Assembly (NCBI GenBank): GCA_944990035.1
Contig: CALYLX010000149.1
Coordinates: 186,001 to 250,000, forward strand
Direction: 5' to 3'
Origin: Clitopilus passeckerianus
Taxonomy: Eukaryota; Basidiomycota; Agaricomycetes; Agaricales; Entolomataceae
DNA: 64,000 nucleotides
In this document: piece by piece, positions 47,160 to 58,914 of the stretch
How the letters are laid out: every line of letters begins with the position of its first letter
How positions within the stretch are numbered: position 1 is the stretch's first letter
Made by a program: the position numbers and the translations under genes
The notes under the pieces: model-generated
Told to the model about the DNA's origin: nothing
Seen by the model: only the letters and a program-made list of their open reading frames with translations
The model's database searches: none

Positions 47160-50150
47160 TATTCTATCTCTTCTATCTATCTTATGACGTCCCAAGTACG
47201 ACCTCACTTCCTTGCGCATTCGTCGGCAATCCTCCTCCTCGCACACGCCCCCAGAGCTCCAAATCTTCCATCTTCCTTGCCCATTGGACAAGCCTGGTTC
47301 TGCACATCTCGCACTTGTTCCCCACAGTCGATGACCAGTACTCCCTGCTACATCAACGCCATCGCCTCCGTACCTTGTGCGCACGCAAATTCGGATACCC
47401 TTGTTTCTCACCCTTCCCCGTGAAGATCTATGTTCGCTTGTACAAGAACCCTCCTTCCCTATCCTTGCTCGTCGTCGTCACAGTTCATGGCTCTTCACTT
47501 TCTCGCTGCACAGGACTCCAGGTCAACAATAGCTTCACAACGTGGGGATGGGCCCGTTCTATTGAGCCTGGCTCAGGAGTGAGTCATGGAACGATACTTC
47601 CCTCCTTTCCTTCCCTCCTCCCGCATGTCACATACAAAGGAGCAGCGAGGGAAATAGGGGGTATAGAGAGGTGGTCATGGACCTCGTCAACTCGTCAACA
47701 TGCATCAATTCCCGCACCCCTACCCCTCTATCAAGTCAAGTCAAGCGACTTTCCAGCGTTCAGGATCTCACACGCACGCAACGGTGTCTCCCTTTCCTCG
47801 CCATGTACCCTGCGTCACGCCATCGAAGATGGAGAGGGAGAGAGCGAGATGGGCCTAGGCGATGGCAGCCGGTCATCAGAACGTCGACACTCGACTCTTC
47901 TATCTCCTGACGCTTCCCTCGCACCTCCTCCTTCTCGCCTCAATGCCAGCAGATGGCACTCTGGCGACCCGCCGAGTACTGAGTACTGAACGCCAGCATT
48001 CAAGGTATTGGGGATGGGTTGACCGTATGAAGGAACAGCGAATGCTCTCGCCTGTGGTACACATTCCTCCCCTCCGTCTCTCATTGAACTAATTCCTGAC
48101 TTTGCTTTTCCTCGGCGAATATAGTAGACCTCGCAATCTACCACGCCATGAACTGCACCCCACGCAGCTATATCAACACCATCGCCTCTGTAGCTCCTCA
48201 GCTAAGCTCGTTCAACTGCAACAATCCATACCCCCCCTTTGCCAGGTCATGGAGACTCAGAGACCCTCCTTTCCTACCCCTTTCCCCTCAAAATATATCT
48301 TCGCCTCTACAAGAAGCCCCCTCCCCTACTTCCCTTGCTCGTCGTCTTCCTCGATAATCCTCCTCGTTCTCGCTGCACAAGACGCCCGGCCAATATGCGC
48401 TTCAGAACGTAGGAAAGGGAAGGAATGGACAAGCGGGGACGGGGCCGTTCTTGAGCCATGCTCAGTCACGAGAGTCGTGTAGCAATACTTCCCTCCCTCC
48501 CTTCCTCCCTCCTTCCGCTTGTCGCATACAAAGGAGCAGCGAGAAAATGGGAGGCGTAGAGAGAGAAGCGAGGGAAGCCAGGTGGTGCTGTCAGCTCAGT
48601 TGGCTGGGGTTTTTGCGTTGGTCGTAGTTGAAGGAAGAACGAAAAGGAGGACTTCGTTGAGCAGTTTGGTCGGGCCCGTGCACCTGGTATCACGGTGGAG
48701 TCAACTCGGCATCAATTCCCGCACCTCTGCCACTCTATCAAGTCAAGTCAAGGGACGTTCCGGGGACACCTCAGGCCTCAGACGTCTAGTAGAAGGACGA
48801 AGGATCATGGATGCCACCAACCACTATCATCAACCACAGCACCCTTCGTGCTTGGTGGAACATCGTCCTCTCCCATCGGCTCAAGCACTCCCTCCTCCGG
48901 GGCTCGCTCCAACAACTCGCAATTACTCGTTGCTCTCGAGGATGGTTTTGGTCCTTCAAAGGAGCAGCGAAGAAATGGAATGCATAGTTCTACCTGCCCT
49001 TCAAAAACGACCGAATGAGCTGCTGTACACCCCCCCCCTTCTCCCTCTCGCCGAGTTAAAGCTCAAGCTCAGGTCTCCTCTAACCCTCACCACTCCCCTC
49101 TCTCGCCATCCCGAACCTACGTTCACACCTCCAACCCCTACCTCCGCCTCTCCGACCAGTTACTAGGGCTGATGCTACCCTTCTTCAGTCCAATTCGCGC
49201 AGCACTCAAAACGCCACTGCTCCAATTCATCATACGAGGCCTAACGACAACGATGACAATGAAGGAATTAGAGCAGGCCGAGGCTGAGGTTGAGGGAGCG
49301 AAGGCAGCGAAGGCAGCTGTGGTGTCCTCCCCACTCGATTCGGCGGGCAGATTAGGTGCACGACCATTTCTGGGTTTGGGTCGCTATGGGGCTTGGGGTG
49401 TATGGGACTCGGACTGAAGAGAGGAGAGGGACCTTCAGGCTTCATCAATCATCCCCACAAGCGTTCTCTCTCACTACACCCACTTTTCCTCGCAGTCAAC
49501 CCCAACAAGCGTCCTCCTCCGCTACCGCTACACCCGCTTTCCTCGTCGTCATCCGAGCCTGTCCTCTAGCTTGATCACATTGCCCAATACCTTCCCCGCA
49601 AGAGCTCGTTCCATTCGAGCGCTCTATATCCTTCCTCCGCTACTCCCACGAAGATTCGGACACTTCGCAGGAGCACCAAGGAACCGACGATCGCTACAAT
49701 ACCTGCATGAGACGTTGCGATGTGTCGGCAATACGCCTACGGCAAAATGTAAGGGAAAACCTCCACCACCACCTATCCCCAGAACCTAATTTTTGCTAAT
49801 GGTGTACCCCATCCAAGCTTCTGTCTTGGCGAGGCCGGTACACAGGAGGACCGAGAAGGCCCTTGTTTCTTGCCTTCCCCCGTCAAAATCAATTTCGCCA
49901 CCTACAAGATCATCTTCCGTACTTTCGTCTCATTCTTTCCTCGAACCTCGTCGTAACCCATCAACCAAGGATCCTCTCCCGTAATGTGCCTCCTCCTTTT
50001 TCGCCGCCCGGTCCAACATCCTCCGTACGACGTAGGAATGAAGTCTGCAGGCGGAAGATCTACCTTGAGTTCAAGATAGTGAATTCTCGACTATACCTTG
50101 AGGTTAGTCCAACTTCCTTCCTATCGCTCTTCCCCTGATCTGATGTATGA
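47160..50150 (+). repeat. decayed tandem array of gene-like units
   Basis: The same blocks recur in order. CTACATCAACGCCATCGCCT at about 47349 matches CTATATCAACACCATCGCCT at about 48168. CCCGTGAAGATCTATGTTCG at about 47417 matches CCCCTCAAAATATATCTTCG at about 48283 and a weaker copy near 49878. CATCAATTCCCGCACC with TCTATCAAGTCAAGTCAAG is at about 47701 and 48708. The unit length is roughly 0.85-1 kb. Open frames are Ser/Pro-rich and inconsistent, so this is probably a relic of tandem gene duplication. Family unknown. Confidence 0.45.
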
Positions 50151-50171
50151 ATGGCTTAGGAATACCTTGAA

Positions 50172-50812
50172 TTATGGCGGCGGAACACGACTTGACAGCC
50201 CCCAACCCACCCAGTTGACGGCGAGGGTTGGAGATTTAACTTGAACCGCCGTTAACCTTGTCACAGCCTGAGATGGGTTATAAATGTCGAGCTCGAAGTT
50301 GGTCTTCAACGGCGACGGCGTAAAATGGAGAAGAGGGAAAAGCGGATACAAGCAGCCGCAGGAGGAGAAAAAGACGCAGGATGTGGGATAGCACGATTGC
50401 TCGGTGTCATGCCTAAGAGGGCCGACCTTGCCGAAGTCCTGCCATAGAACATCGCCTTCTCCCTGAGAATACCTCGGCTCGGACCCTGCCACATACCAAG
50501 TGAGTACCAGCCATTTGCCGTTGTCCTTTCGTCTCCTGACCACCGGATCTGTTTTAGTGCCATACTGGAAAGTGCATTGCTGTTGGAAGTCATTCTTTTA
50601 CACCAGCTATCTTGGTCTTCGGTCGCGTGGTTCACCTCTTTCTGGTTAGGCGTCTGTGAGCCGTGAACTTTGCTATAGTGACCGAATAAACCTAAGAATG
50701 TTTAGAGGGCAAGGGAAGGGTATTCAGGCGCAAACCGGGTCGCTGTGCTGATAATATTGGTGTGGGTGAAGGAGATACATCCATTGTTTTCGGGGCAACC
50801 ACTGAGTCCGTG
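50172..50812. other. no recognisable gene
   Basis: Minus-strand open frames of 109-123 codons overlap in two frames. Neither has a domain. Confidence 0.35.
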
Positions 50813-51016
50813 TTAGACAACCCTTTCGCAAACATTTTCCATTTTACGGGCACTATATACACGTTTGTACGTGACGCTGGCCCCTATCTCCTTTGATATC
50901 TCACTCACACAGTCCCAGGTGTCCGCGCTTTCGTGTACCGTTTTGAATGCGACTGTATAATCACGATCGTTGAGAAATACATTTACAGTATTATTTGGGC
51001 GCTTGTGCTCGATCAA
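50813..51016 (-). CDS. hypothetical 67-aa open frame
   Basis: MIEHKRPNNTVNVFLNDRDY with plausible amino-acid usage through to its stop. It lies divergently, about 150 bp upstream of the NLR start. There is no motif, and it may be an exon or chance frame. Confidence 0.2.
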   Translation of the reverse strand: MIEHKRPNNTVNVFLNDRDYTVAFKTVHESADTWDCVSEISKEIGASVTYKRVYSARKMENVCERVV

Positions 51017-51162
51017 CGGGATTGATCACCTGCTGGGCGCCGGTGCAGGCTGTGTTTGGGCCAGGATCGATGTCAGTATCGGATAGGCGCTCGACTATAC
51101 CTTCCTTGCTTCCTCCACGTTCGCCAGTGCAGTCAAGATTTCTTTTCTCCCTGCTCGTGGAG

Positions 51163-53927
51163 ATGGAGACTGGTGCCAACAGCACGGTCGCAACAACATC
51201 AAAACCATCGAATTCAGTAGCAAACGCAGTCTCGACTCATTCACACAATGTTTACAATGCAACGAACCTGACTTTCAACACAACCACAACCGTCAACGCC
51301 GAATCAGGCCCTTCAGGAGGTAGGTTCCATTGCTCTCTGTGGTGTAATCAATATTGATCCGAATCCTGCAGTTTCCGAATGGTTGGCGAGATTCGCGTCC
51401 ATCAATCAGTATACCATTCAGAACGAAACCTACGAGAAAGTATCGCAGGGAACATGTACCTGGATCCTCGAGGATCCAAAGTTCGAGGATTGGATCTCTC
51501 AGCCTTCTGGTACCTTCTGGGGAGTGGGAATTCGTGAGTTTTGTCCATCGGCTGCAATTAGTGGCACGCCCTAACCCAGACCATATCTAGCTGGGGCGGG
51601 GAAGACTATCCTCACGTGAAAGATTCACAGTTTACGATAACCTAATCTCTCCTAACTCACGAATGCGACAATAGATCGTTCGTTATCTCTCACCTGAAAG
51701 CACGAGCCAACGCTGCTGGCACTCCCGCAGTCGCCTTCTTCTACTGCCGGTACCACAACGAACCATCTGTATCGCAAATCCTCGCTTCGCTACTTCTTCA
51801 ACTCGTGAATTCTTCGGAGATGGTCGAGTGCCATGTCAAAAACACTCTCCACGCCGTCTGCAGCAAGGAGGGGACTGAGCCGATTCGGTCGGCACTTCAG
51901 ATAACTCTTCAAGCAGTGATGGGCCTGATCCCTAGTGTCTTCATTGCTATAGATGCGCTTGATGAACTACAAGAAACCGTTCGCGAGGAACTCGTGACGT
52001 TCCTTGTCTCCCTGGAGGCTTCCTTGTTCGTCACATCCCGCGAGCTGAGCCTCGAGGCTTTGGAATCTCCGGATATACGAATTCGAGCGCCAGACAGAGA
52101 CTTTCGGGCGTTTATTGAACAAGAGTTAGAACGACTACCCAAGCTTCGTTCACTCCTTCGGAACCGAAGAGATGTGCTTCTTGAGGTCGTTGATAATATA
52201 CTTGGGAAGTCGGATGGCATGTAGGTGAACCAATTGACCTCTAGAATTTATATTCACAGTAATCCTCTCAGGTTTCTTCTGTCTTCACTCCAGATCTCGG
52301 CGCTGGTGGGAATCACAACGATCAAGAATCTGCGGAAAGCAATTCAAGACCTACCGACAACCCTCGTCGACATGTACCAATTGACAGTGTCAAGGATAAA
52401 AGCTCAGAGCAAAGAGGAGTGCTCACTCGCTCTGCGAACAATCCTCTGGTTCACATATGCTGCCATCCCTGTTGGGGAAGACGAGATACTTTCAGCCTTG
52501 TCCGTTGAAGAAGATTCTACTGAGATAGATCCCGATGCACGCAGTGACGAAAGGACACTGGTAGCGGTGTGCTGTGGTCTACTAGCCATTGGTGGGGGTC
52601 ACGTACCCCGACTAATCCGTAAGTTGTAGCTTGGCGCCTGTGAACGTGGGTAGGAGCTAAAATCCGGACAGATTATACAACTCACGACTTCTTCAAGATA
52701 CATTTCCGGGATGTCCCTTTTGATGATCCACACACGTTTGCCGCATCAATCTGTTCTGTTTACCACGGCCTTTGTGTTTCCGCTGGACAGGATCCCAATG
52801 GGTTTGGCATTGACTATTGGATTGTTAACTACCCATTCTTGTTCTACACCATACACTATTTGGGCTATCACATCTATCAGGCAGCCCTTTCGCAAGATGG
52901 CAATATTCCAAACCACTGTAAGCGGTTTCTGCCCGGTCAGCATACCTACCAGCCGTCTGTTTTAATGCAACTCCCCTCGTTTTGGGACGACGACGACTTG
53001 AATGGTCTTGAGTACGACCGTTGTAGCACCGCTCATTTTGCTGCATTTTACGGCCTTTTCTGCTGGTTTGAGCAGCGGACAGACGCCAGTTCATTTAACC
53101 AACCATCATGGCGTGGATACACACCCCTTGATTACGCATGCGTTGGAGGCCACCTATCCATCGTGGAACTCCTCCTCAATGTCAACCCCGAAATAGATCA
53201 TGAGAGCAGCCAAGCGAACCAACCCCGCACTTCCAGCATGGAATCTCTTCCCAAAACTGGAGAATTCAATGCCAATCCCAGGCCACGTCCCCTCCTTCTT
53301 GATACTGCCGTGTTCTATGGGCATACCGGGATAGTGAAGCGCCTCCTTGAACTTGGTGCCTCCATTTCCTCAGGTCCGGAGATCAACACCCTAGTGTTCG
53401 CATGCTCCGGTGGTCGTGTGGAGGTTGCCCAGCTGCTCCTTGATTGCGCAGATATCCAGGTCAATGCATCATCACGATACAAAGGTGACGACATGCCCGC
53501 ACTTCATATAGCATGCCGGAAAAATCATGTTGACATTGTCAAACTACTTGTTGCCTATCCCGAGATTGACATCAACCTGCGCTCGAATCATATCGACCCG
53601 ATTTATCGCCCCTATGACCGTGGTGGCTATGGTACCTGGCCCTCGTGGTTGTATGGTAATCGTCGTAACTACCCTACGGCAAAATATAGATGGACCCCTC
53701 TACATTTCGCAGCCGATGAAGGACACATAGAATGTGTTCGAATTCTTCTGGATTGTCGTCCAAACTTGGACGTGAATGCACGGGCCGAAAGGGCCTTCCA
53801 GGGAAGCGATTATACGAATGACCTTACCGCTCTCGACCTCGCCATTGAGTGGGGCCGCACAGAAGTTGTTGCACTGTTGGAGGAAGTAGGGGCACAAAGG
53901 GCACCCCGCCCACCTCGGAAAAGGTGA
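51163..53927 (+). CDS. NACHT-ankyrin NLR-like protein (copy 2)
   Basis: Exons 51163-51319, 51372-51533, 51591-51615, 51675-52220, 52272-52618 and 52672-53927 join to 830 aa. Exons 2, 3 and 5 have exactly the lengths found in copy 1. Walker A is PGAGKT (107-112) and Walker B is AIDALDEL. IHYTTHDFF marks the end of the NACHT-associated region. The ankyrin part is longer than in copy 1 (for example GYTPLDYACVGGHLSIVELL; RWTPLHFAADEGH). The N-terminal 52 residues share the HNVYNAT(N)LTFNT motif with copy 1 but have 19 more residues. No classical effector domain is visible. STAND NLRs act by nucleotide-driven oligomerisation; the trigger and effect here are unknown. Confidence 0.92.
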
Positions 53928-54233
53928 TGTCAAAGGCGGCCAAGTCGCTGGGTTTGTTTTTGTTGTAGTTACTCCTGATGTTTGCTTATCTGTTTGCAGG
54001 GTTTGCTTTGGTGGAGTCGGAAATGGCGGGAATAAAGAAGTTAGGTAGGACACCTGCGGATGCCCGAGACCATCTTTTTCTAAAATCGACGGACGTGTTC
54101 AAGACCAGTGTCAGTTGGGTGGTATTGTAGCGCCCTAATCACTGGAGCCGTCATTTCCTTGTTGTAGGACTACATATTATTTATATGCCGTGCTCGTGAG
54201 CTCGGCCCACTCGCCTTTTATCGGCATCTCATG

Positions 54234-54810
54234 TCATGTATATAATTTTACAATTTCCTGAAAGCGAACAGTAAATACCTTGAGGAGATGATGTAAGGTA
54301 ATTTGGGGAAAACAGGTTCGCAAATTCAAAGTGCCATCGTCACCCGTTGAGGTTTCGGAAATAAGGATACCAGCGCCCAAGAGGACACATATCGAACCGG
54401 ACGGACTCGGACGCGCATAACACCTCGCTTCGTCTGACACAACCGGGTAGCTGGCCTCAAACCATCCTTCCGCTGGTCTCGCCATTGCTGCCGTGTTAGC
54501 GTAGACATACTTTCTGTCCGCAAGATCAATGTATTCGTTGGTTGGGACGATATCACAGATTACATATCTGTGGAGGTCTTATCACGTATTAGTACAACCT
54601 GTCAACGCCATCTCTAGATGCACTCTGGGGGAAGAATGGTGTGTTTATTAACGCTACAGGGAAACTTAGTGATAGATTATACAGAGCATAGAAGGCTTAC
54701 CTTACATTTTGTCGTCTGGTCATGGAGAAAGTCAAACGGGTGCAAGGAGGACATGGAAGAGCCAGGTGGCAGCTTGGCTGGAGTACATCTTCGCCAAGAT
54801 GACAGGAATG
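54234..54810 (-). CDS. hypothetical protein, at least three exons
   Basis: The last exon (54234-54567) reads YVICDIVPTNEYIDLADRKY and continues EGWFEASYPVV to a stop. It joins 54599-54653 (LINTPFFPQSASRDGVD) only if a 31-nt intron is removed. That joins an upstream exon ending at 54706 (HPFDFLHDQTTK) by a normal-length intron of 52 nt. The upstream frame is open beyond 54800; a Met at 54755 could be the start. The composition is protein-like throughout, but no family is recognised and the short intron may mark decay. Confidence 0.35.
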
Positions 54811-55141
54811 AGAGTTCCCAGCTTCTGTTCTTTCCACTAGAATAGCGGGCCGGAGGTTCAGAGCTTGAAGGCCAGATCCATGATTCTTCTCGTTGCTCTG
54901 TCCATGAAAGAGCTTGAGAAGTTTAGGCGGCCAGAGTTTTATCCTTAAGAGACAAGTGAGATGCTGCAAAATGCCCAAAGGTTTCAAACCTTACCCCAGT
55001 TTCACTAGAGAGATGGCGAGGCAGAGTGATGTTGGGTCATTAAAGGCCAGCACTTCAAGAGGAGGTACAAGATCCCATGGAGCGCCAGCACCTTGTCTTC
55101 AATCGAGGGAGGGAAATTTTAGGAGTTATACCTCCTCGTTC

Positions 55142-55468
55142 TTATAGCGGCTCAGCAAGATTAGGAGTCTTGACGTTGATGATCCAGAGTTTCATCGTTG
55201 AGAAACAAGTGAGATGCTGCAAAAGCTGAAAACTTTCGGCCGTTACCGCAAATTCGCTCTCAACCGTCTCTTTGAAGATCACTCCGTACAGCGCCTGAGC
55301 ATCTTCCGATATCCGGGCGAGTATTGGGTGTAGCGGTATGTCATTGGACATGAGGGAGGCCTGGCGAAAGATTGAGATGATGTGGTTGGCGGCGAAAAGC
55401 GCAACTCCGGATTTGGTGGTCGCTTCTTGCTCATTCACCATCACCACCTCATGACTCTGAAAACTCAT
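55142..55468 (-). CDS. hypothetical open frame
   Basis: 108 codons with protein-like composition (ALFAANHIISIFRQASLMSN; ISEDAQALYGVIFKETVESE). A short block, AAGTGAGATGCTGCAAAA, is repeated at 54954-54971 and 55206-55223, so the two neighbouring loci share a small duplication. No domain recognised. Confidence 0.25.
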   Translation of the reverse strand: MSFQSHEVVMVNEQEATTKSGVALFAANHIISIFRQASLMSNDIPLHPILARISEDAQALYGVIFKETVESEFAVTAESFQLLQHLTCFSTMKLWIINVKTPNLAEPL

Positions 55469-55689
55469 CGGGTCTATATCTGCTCCGCTACGAAGTCATT
55501 TCACACCCTACGCTGCCTAAAGTAATTCTCTCATCCAACGTTCAACTTTCCACGAGACTCTTCCGTGACGGCACGCCATGTACACATCCAAGTCAAATTG
55601 TACCGTCCGCCCTCGGCTGGCCATTAGCTTTCTTCAAGCTATGACACTCAACTGCACGCCTGTATCAAGCAACGACCTACAATCAGGCC

Positions 55690-56170
55690 AATAATGACCG
55701 GGTCTCGAGCGCCTCGACTTCAAGAAGTAGGAGCTACGTCATCTGGTGCAACCGCGCTGAAGTGGCCTGGTCCCAGTCGTTGTTGGGCACTCCAGGTGTA
55801 GGTGAATAGCCTTATTCTTCCTCTTTTTCCCGACATCTGTCCTTTGCTGTTTCAGCATTTCTCTACTCCCTACGCCTTCATCTGCTCTCTCCCCACTTTT
55901 CATTTTTTGACCGATTTGATACATTGCTCATACTCAATTGTGTTCACAGAGTATCGTCAACGTCAAAACTCGGTCTTCAGTGATGTTTGGCATCGTCAGC
56001 ACCCAGTACCTTTCTGTACCACTGCCAAGAACAAGGATACCTCACATATGAGATGTCTTTGCCACAAATGTGGATTTCCACGCAATCTCTGGAACCTCAT
56101 ACTTCGTCCCGAAGTGCTTGCCTCTAAGGATCCACTACGCCACCCTGCCTCGCCGACTGTATTATGAATG
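55690..56170 (+). repeat. dispersed repeat R, copy 6 (inverted)
   Basis: Plus-strand order: AGAAGTAGGAGCTACGTCA (as in copy 2), a GTGAAT donor, CGTCAACGTCAAAACTCGG after an acceptor, ACATATGAGATGTCTTTGCC (as in copy 4), then LRPEVLASKD. It is therefore in inverted orientation relative to the copies at 36-45 kb. Confidence 0.5.
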
Positions 56171-57238
56171 CGCTTGGAGCTCTTCCCTTTTGGTGTTCTG
56201 AGGAAGATAATGAATGCCAGAAATTCTGACTATGGACTAGATTACAAGTAAGCGGATATATTCTTGACCATCACTTCGATTGTGTCCTGGTGTTCTTCTA
56301 CCCCAAGCTAACTACTTCCTGCATGTAGGTCTATAACAAGCGTGTCCAACTGACGAATGGCCGCTGCCGCGCAATCCCTGAAAAGGCTGCCGTTCGCAGG
56401 TCCGTACCGTCTGGTCGATGAAGGCGAAGATGCCGGCGAATAATGCGACGCAGAAGATTTTACCGGGCGATGCTATGCTACATCATGCCCTCCCCTACCC
56501 GGTCACCCACCCGCTACCTGACTCTAGGCGCCGATTGCCCCACCTTGCCTCTCCTCTTTCCCCCGGTGTTCGCCCCGTCTACTTCGCCACCGTATCATTA
56601 GAGGATGAACCGTGCACCACCGGGCAGCAAGACTCGGCCATCCGTCCTATTCTCTGTGTTAGAAGACAGAATACCTATGGCCATATACGACGCCTGACCA
56701 TTGCCCCTTTCGTCAAGCAACGAACCCAGAACCTAACCTAGCTGCACCTTCCGAGAGGTTTGGATAACGAGTTCTCCTGCCACGTCGGGTCATCATCGTC
56801 GAGATGGATCAACCCTGGGCGAAAATGTCAGCCTCATGACTACTCCTGACAAATTCCCCGATGAAGGTGCCTTGACATTCCGTATCCCCAGAAGGAGCTG
56901 AATTCAGGAGAATGCTCTTCGCTCTGAAGTCTCGAGGCCGCAGGCCAGTTCTCAAGAGGCGTGATGCATTGAATCACATCCGAACGGATTGTACACGAAA
57001 ACCGTTGTCGAGAAGCGGAAAATCGATATTGCATCAAGCCTTCATCGCGCCAGATTCAGCACGCTGCATGAGCACTCACCGCATCAGCGAGGCCGCTTCT
57101 CTCCCTTGCCTTCCTCTCTATGCGTCCTCGGCTGAAGGCTTGGCACAACTTGAAGCAGCACTTGTAGGCCGACGATGCTGCATGGAAGCCATCGTTATCT
57201 CAGGTACTATTTAATGAGGCTGTTGCATACCTCGTTCG
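56171..57238. other. no recognisable gene
   Basis: Plus-strand frames at 56418-56741 and 56912-57214 have no domain or consistent splice sites. Confidence 0.4.
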
Positions 57239-57604
57239 TTATCTCACATAACTAGTTCCAGGTTCTTCTTTCCGTGATGTATCATGTAGTGCAAATGTGT
57301 AAACAAGATCGCCGGGAAATACATTCCCATTTTGCGCCTTTTCTCGAGCCTCAATCAGTGTGGTTATTTCCAAGGATTTTCCAGCATTTTGCAAAGGCCC
57401 GCTCACAATCCATCGACACCCAGTAACCGGGGTTTTCGCCTCCTGATCCAACATTTCCGGCAAGACTGCTTCCACATACGGTGATGGTCTAAAACGGGAA
57501 GTGACATCACCCTTCGAGAAACAATTGCAGCCTCTAGTTCGCCCAACAATTAAGATTGTCAGACGGCCGGAGGAATGTTCGATCCGAAATGCCGTCCTAA
57601 TCAA
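57239..57604 (-). CDS. hypothetical 121-aa protein
   Basis: An uninterrupted frame with protein-like composition (GCRWIVSGPLQNAGKSLEIT; LIEAREKAQNGNVFPGDLVY). It lies divergently, 134 bp from the start of sesquiterpene synthase 2. No motif is known to me. It may share a promoter region with that synthase. Confidence 0.25.
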   Translation of the reverse strand: MIRTAFRIEHSSGRLTILIVGRTRGCNCFSKGDVTSRFRPSPYVEAVLPEMLDQEAKTPVTGCRWIVSGPLQNAGKSLEITTLIEAREKAQNGNVFPGDLVYTFALHDTSRKEEPGTSYVR

Positions 57605-57737
57605 GGACTAGCAGAATTCAACCTTTCAACGTCATTTACCCGCAAGGTATCAGAACTCGGATACTTTCGCCCAGCTCTGCACCTGTTTCGTTCACGCCCC
57701 AACTCCCAGTATCTGCTGCGCCTTCCGATCAACAGCA

Positions 57738-58890
57738 ATGGATGGCTCTGTCAAAGTCGAACTAAGCTGGGACGAGTTGCATGCCTTGAAACCTTCATAC
57801 GTGTGTAGTTTCCCATACGAGATTCACCCGAGGTCTGCAGAGGCTGAGGCGTATGCTCGAGACTACTTCGCTACCAGGTGGCCCTGGCCATCGGAAGAAG
57901 CCAAACAAAGGTTTCTGAACCTTGGTTTAGAAACACTCGTCTCACATTGGCACCCACACACCAAGTATACTATGCTTGAGCCTGCAGGTCCTTGGCTCGC
58001 AGTTTACTTCATTCTCGATGACATGATAGAACATCTCTCTGATGCAGTAAGGAGTCCGTGGATTATTCTGCTTCACATTTCAAATCGCTCACCACGCAAC
58101 TCAGGGCCAGAGAGTCGCACGTATATTCCCGCTCACCCTAGGTACCGTACGACCAACGACAGGCGATGCTTTCGAAGAAACCATATTTGATATCCATGAA
58201 CGATGCCGCTCTGCCGGAGACCAAGCTGATTTAGAGCGCTTCATGGTGATGAGTGAAATCAATATAAAGTGGATGAAGTATGTCCTCAGGAAAAGCAGGC
58301 AAGCAATCATGGGGCAGACGGAGAGCTATGATACGTTTGAGGACTTCATGGCCGTGAGGCTACAGGAGGTCGGGGGGCCGTGAGTCACATTTTGCGGGAT
58401 GTTTTCAAAGAGCCTCGTGAGTTTACTGACATCCGATAGGGTTACATTGCCTTTTGTTCGATGGTGTTGTGGCTTTGCAGCCCCGCAAGCTATACTTCAA
58501 GACTCGAGCGTCATGGCGATGGAAGCTATCGCCATCACACACGCCGGCATCGTTAATGACCTTTTCTCTCTCCGGAAAGAACTCAAAGAAGTCGCACAGA
58601 AGAAGCGAGCGAATTTAAATATCAGGGTTACCAACGCAGCGGTTTACCTAGCAGAGAAGCAGGGGTGTGGTTTAGCAGATGGGGTGAAGGAGTTAGAGCG
58701 TCGCCTGGAAGGCTTGGAAGTAAGTTTTCTGGAGGCTGCGGAGAAAGCGAAACTGGCAATTGAGGCCAGCTTCGGAAAGGAAGGTTTGAAGACAGTCGAG
58801 GAGTATATTTGTATGGTCAAGCAGGTCATCTCCGGGAACGTTGCGTGGCATGCACAATGCGGAAGGTACAATAACATTGACTTGTACTAG
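57738..58890 (+). CDS. sesquiterpene synthase (class I terpene cyclase) 2
   Basis: Exons 57738-58046, 58105-58379 and 58440-58890 join to 344 aa. The RWPWP block is near residue 48, the Asp-rich DDMIE at 94-98, and the NSE motif NDLFSLRKE at 234-242. The C terminus has WHAQCGRY. All catalytic metal-binding residues are present, so the enzyme should be active on farnesyl diphosphate; the product is not predictable. Intron positions equal those of synthases 1 and 3. The stop at 58890 lies 24 bp from the 3' end of the convergent GNAT gene. Confidence 0.92.
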
Positions 58891-58914
58891 TAGTCGTACC
58901 GTGAACGCTATGGA

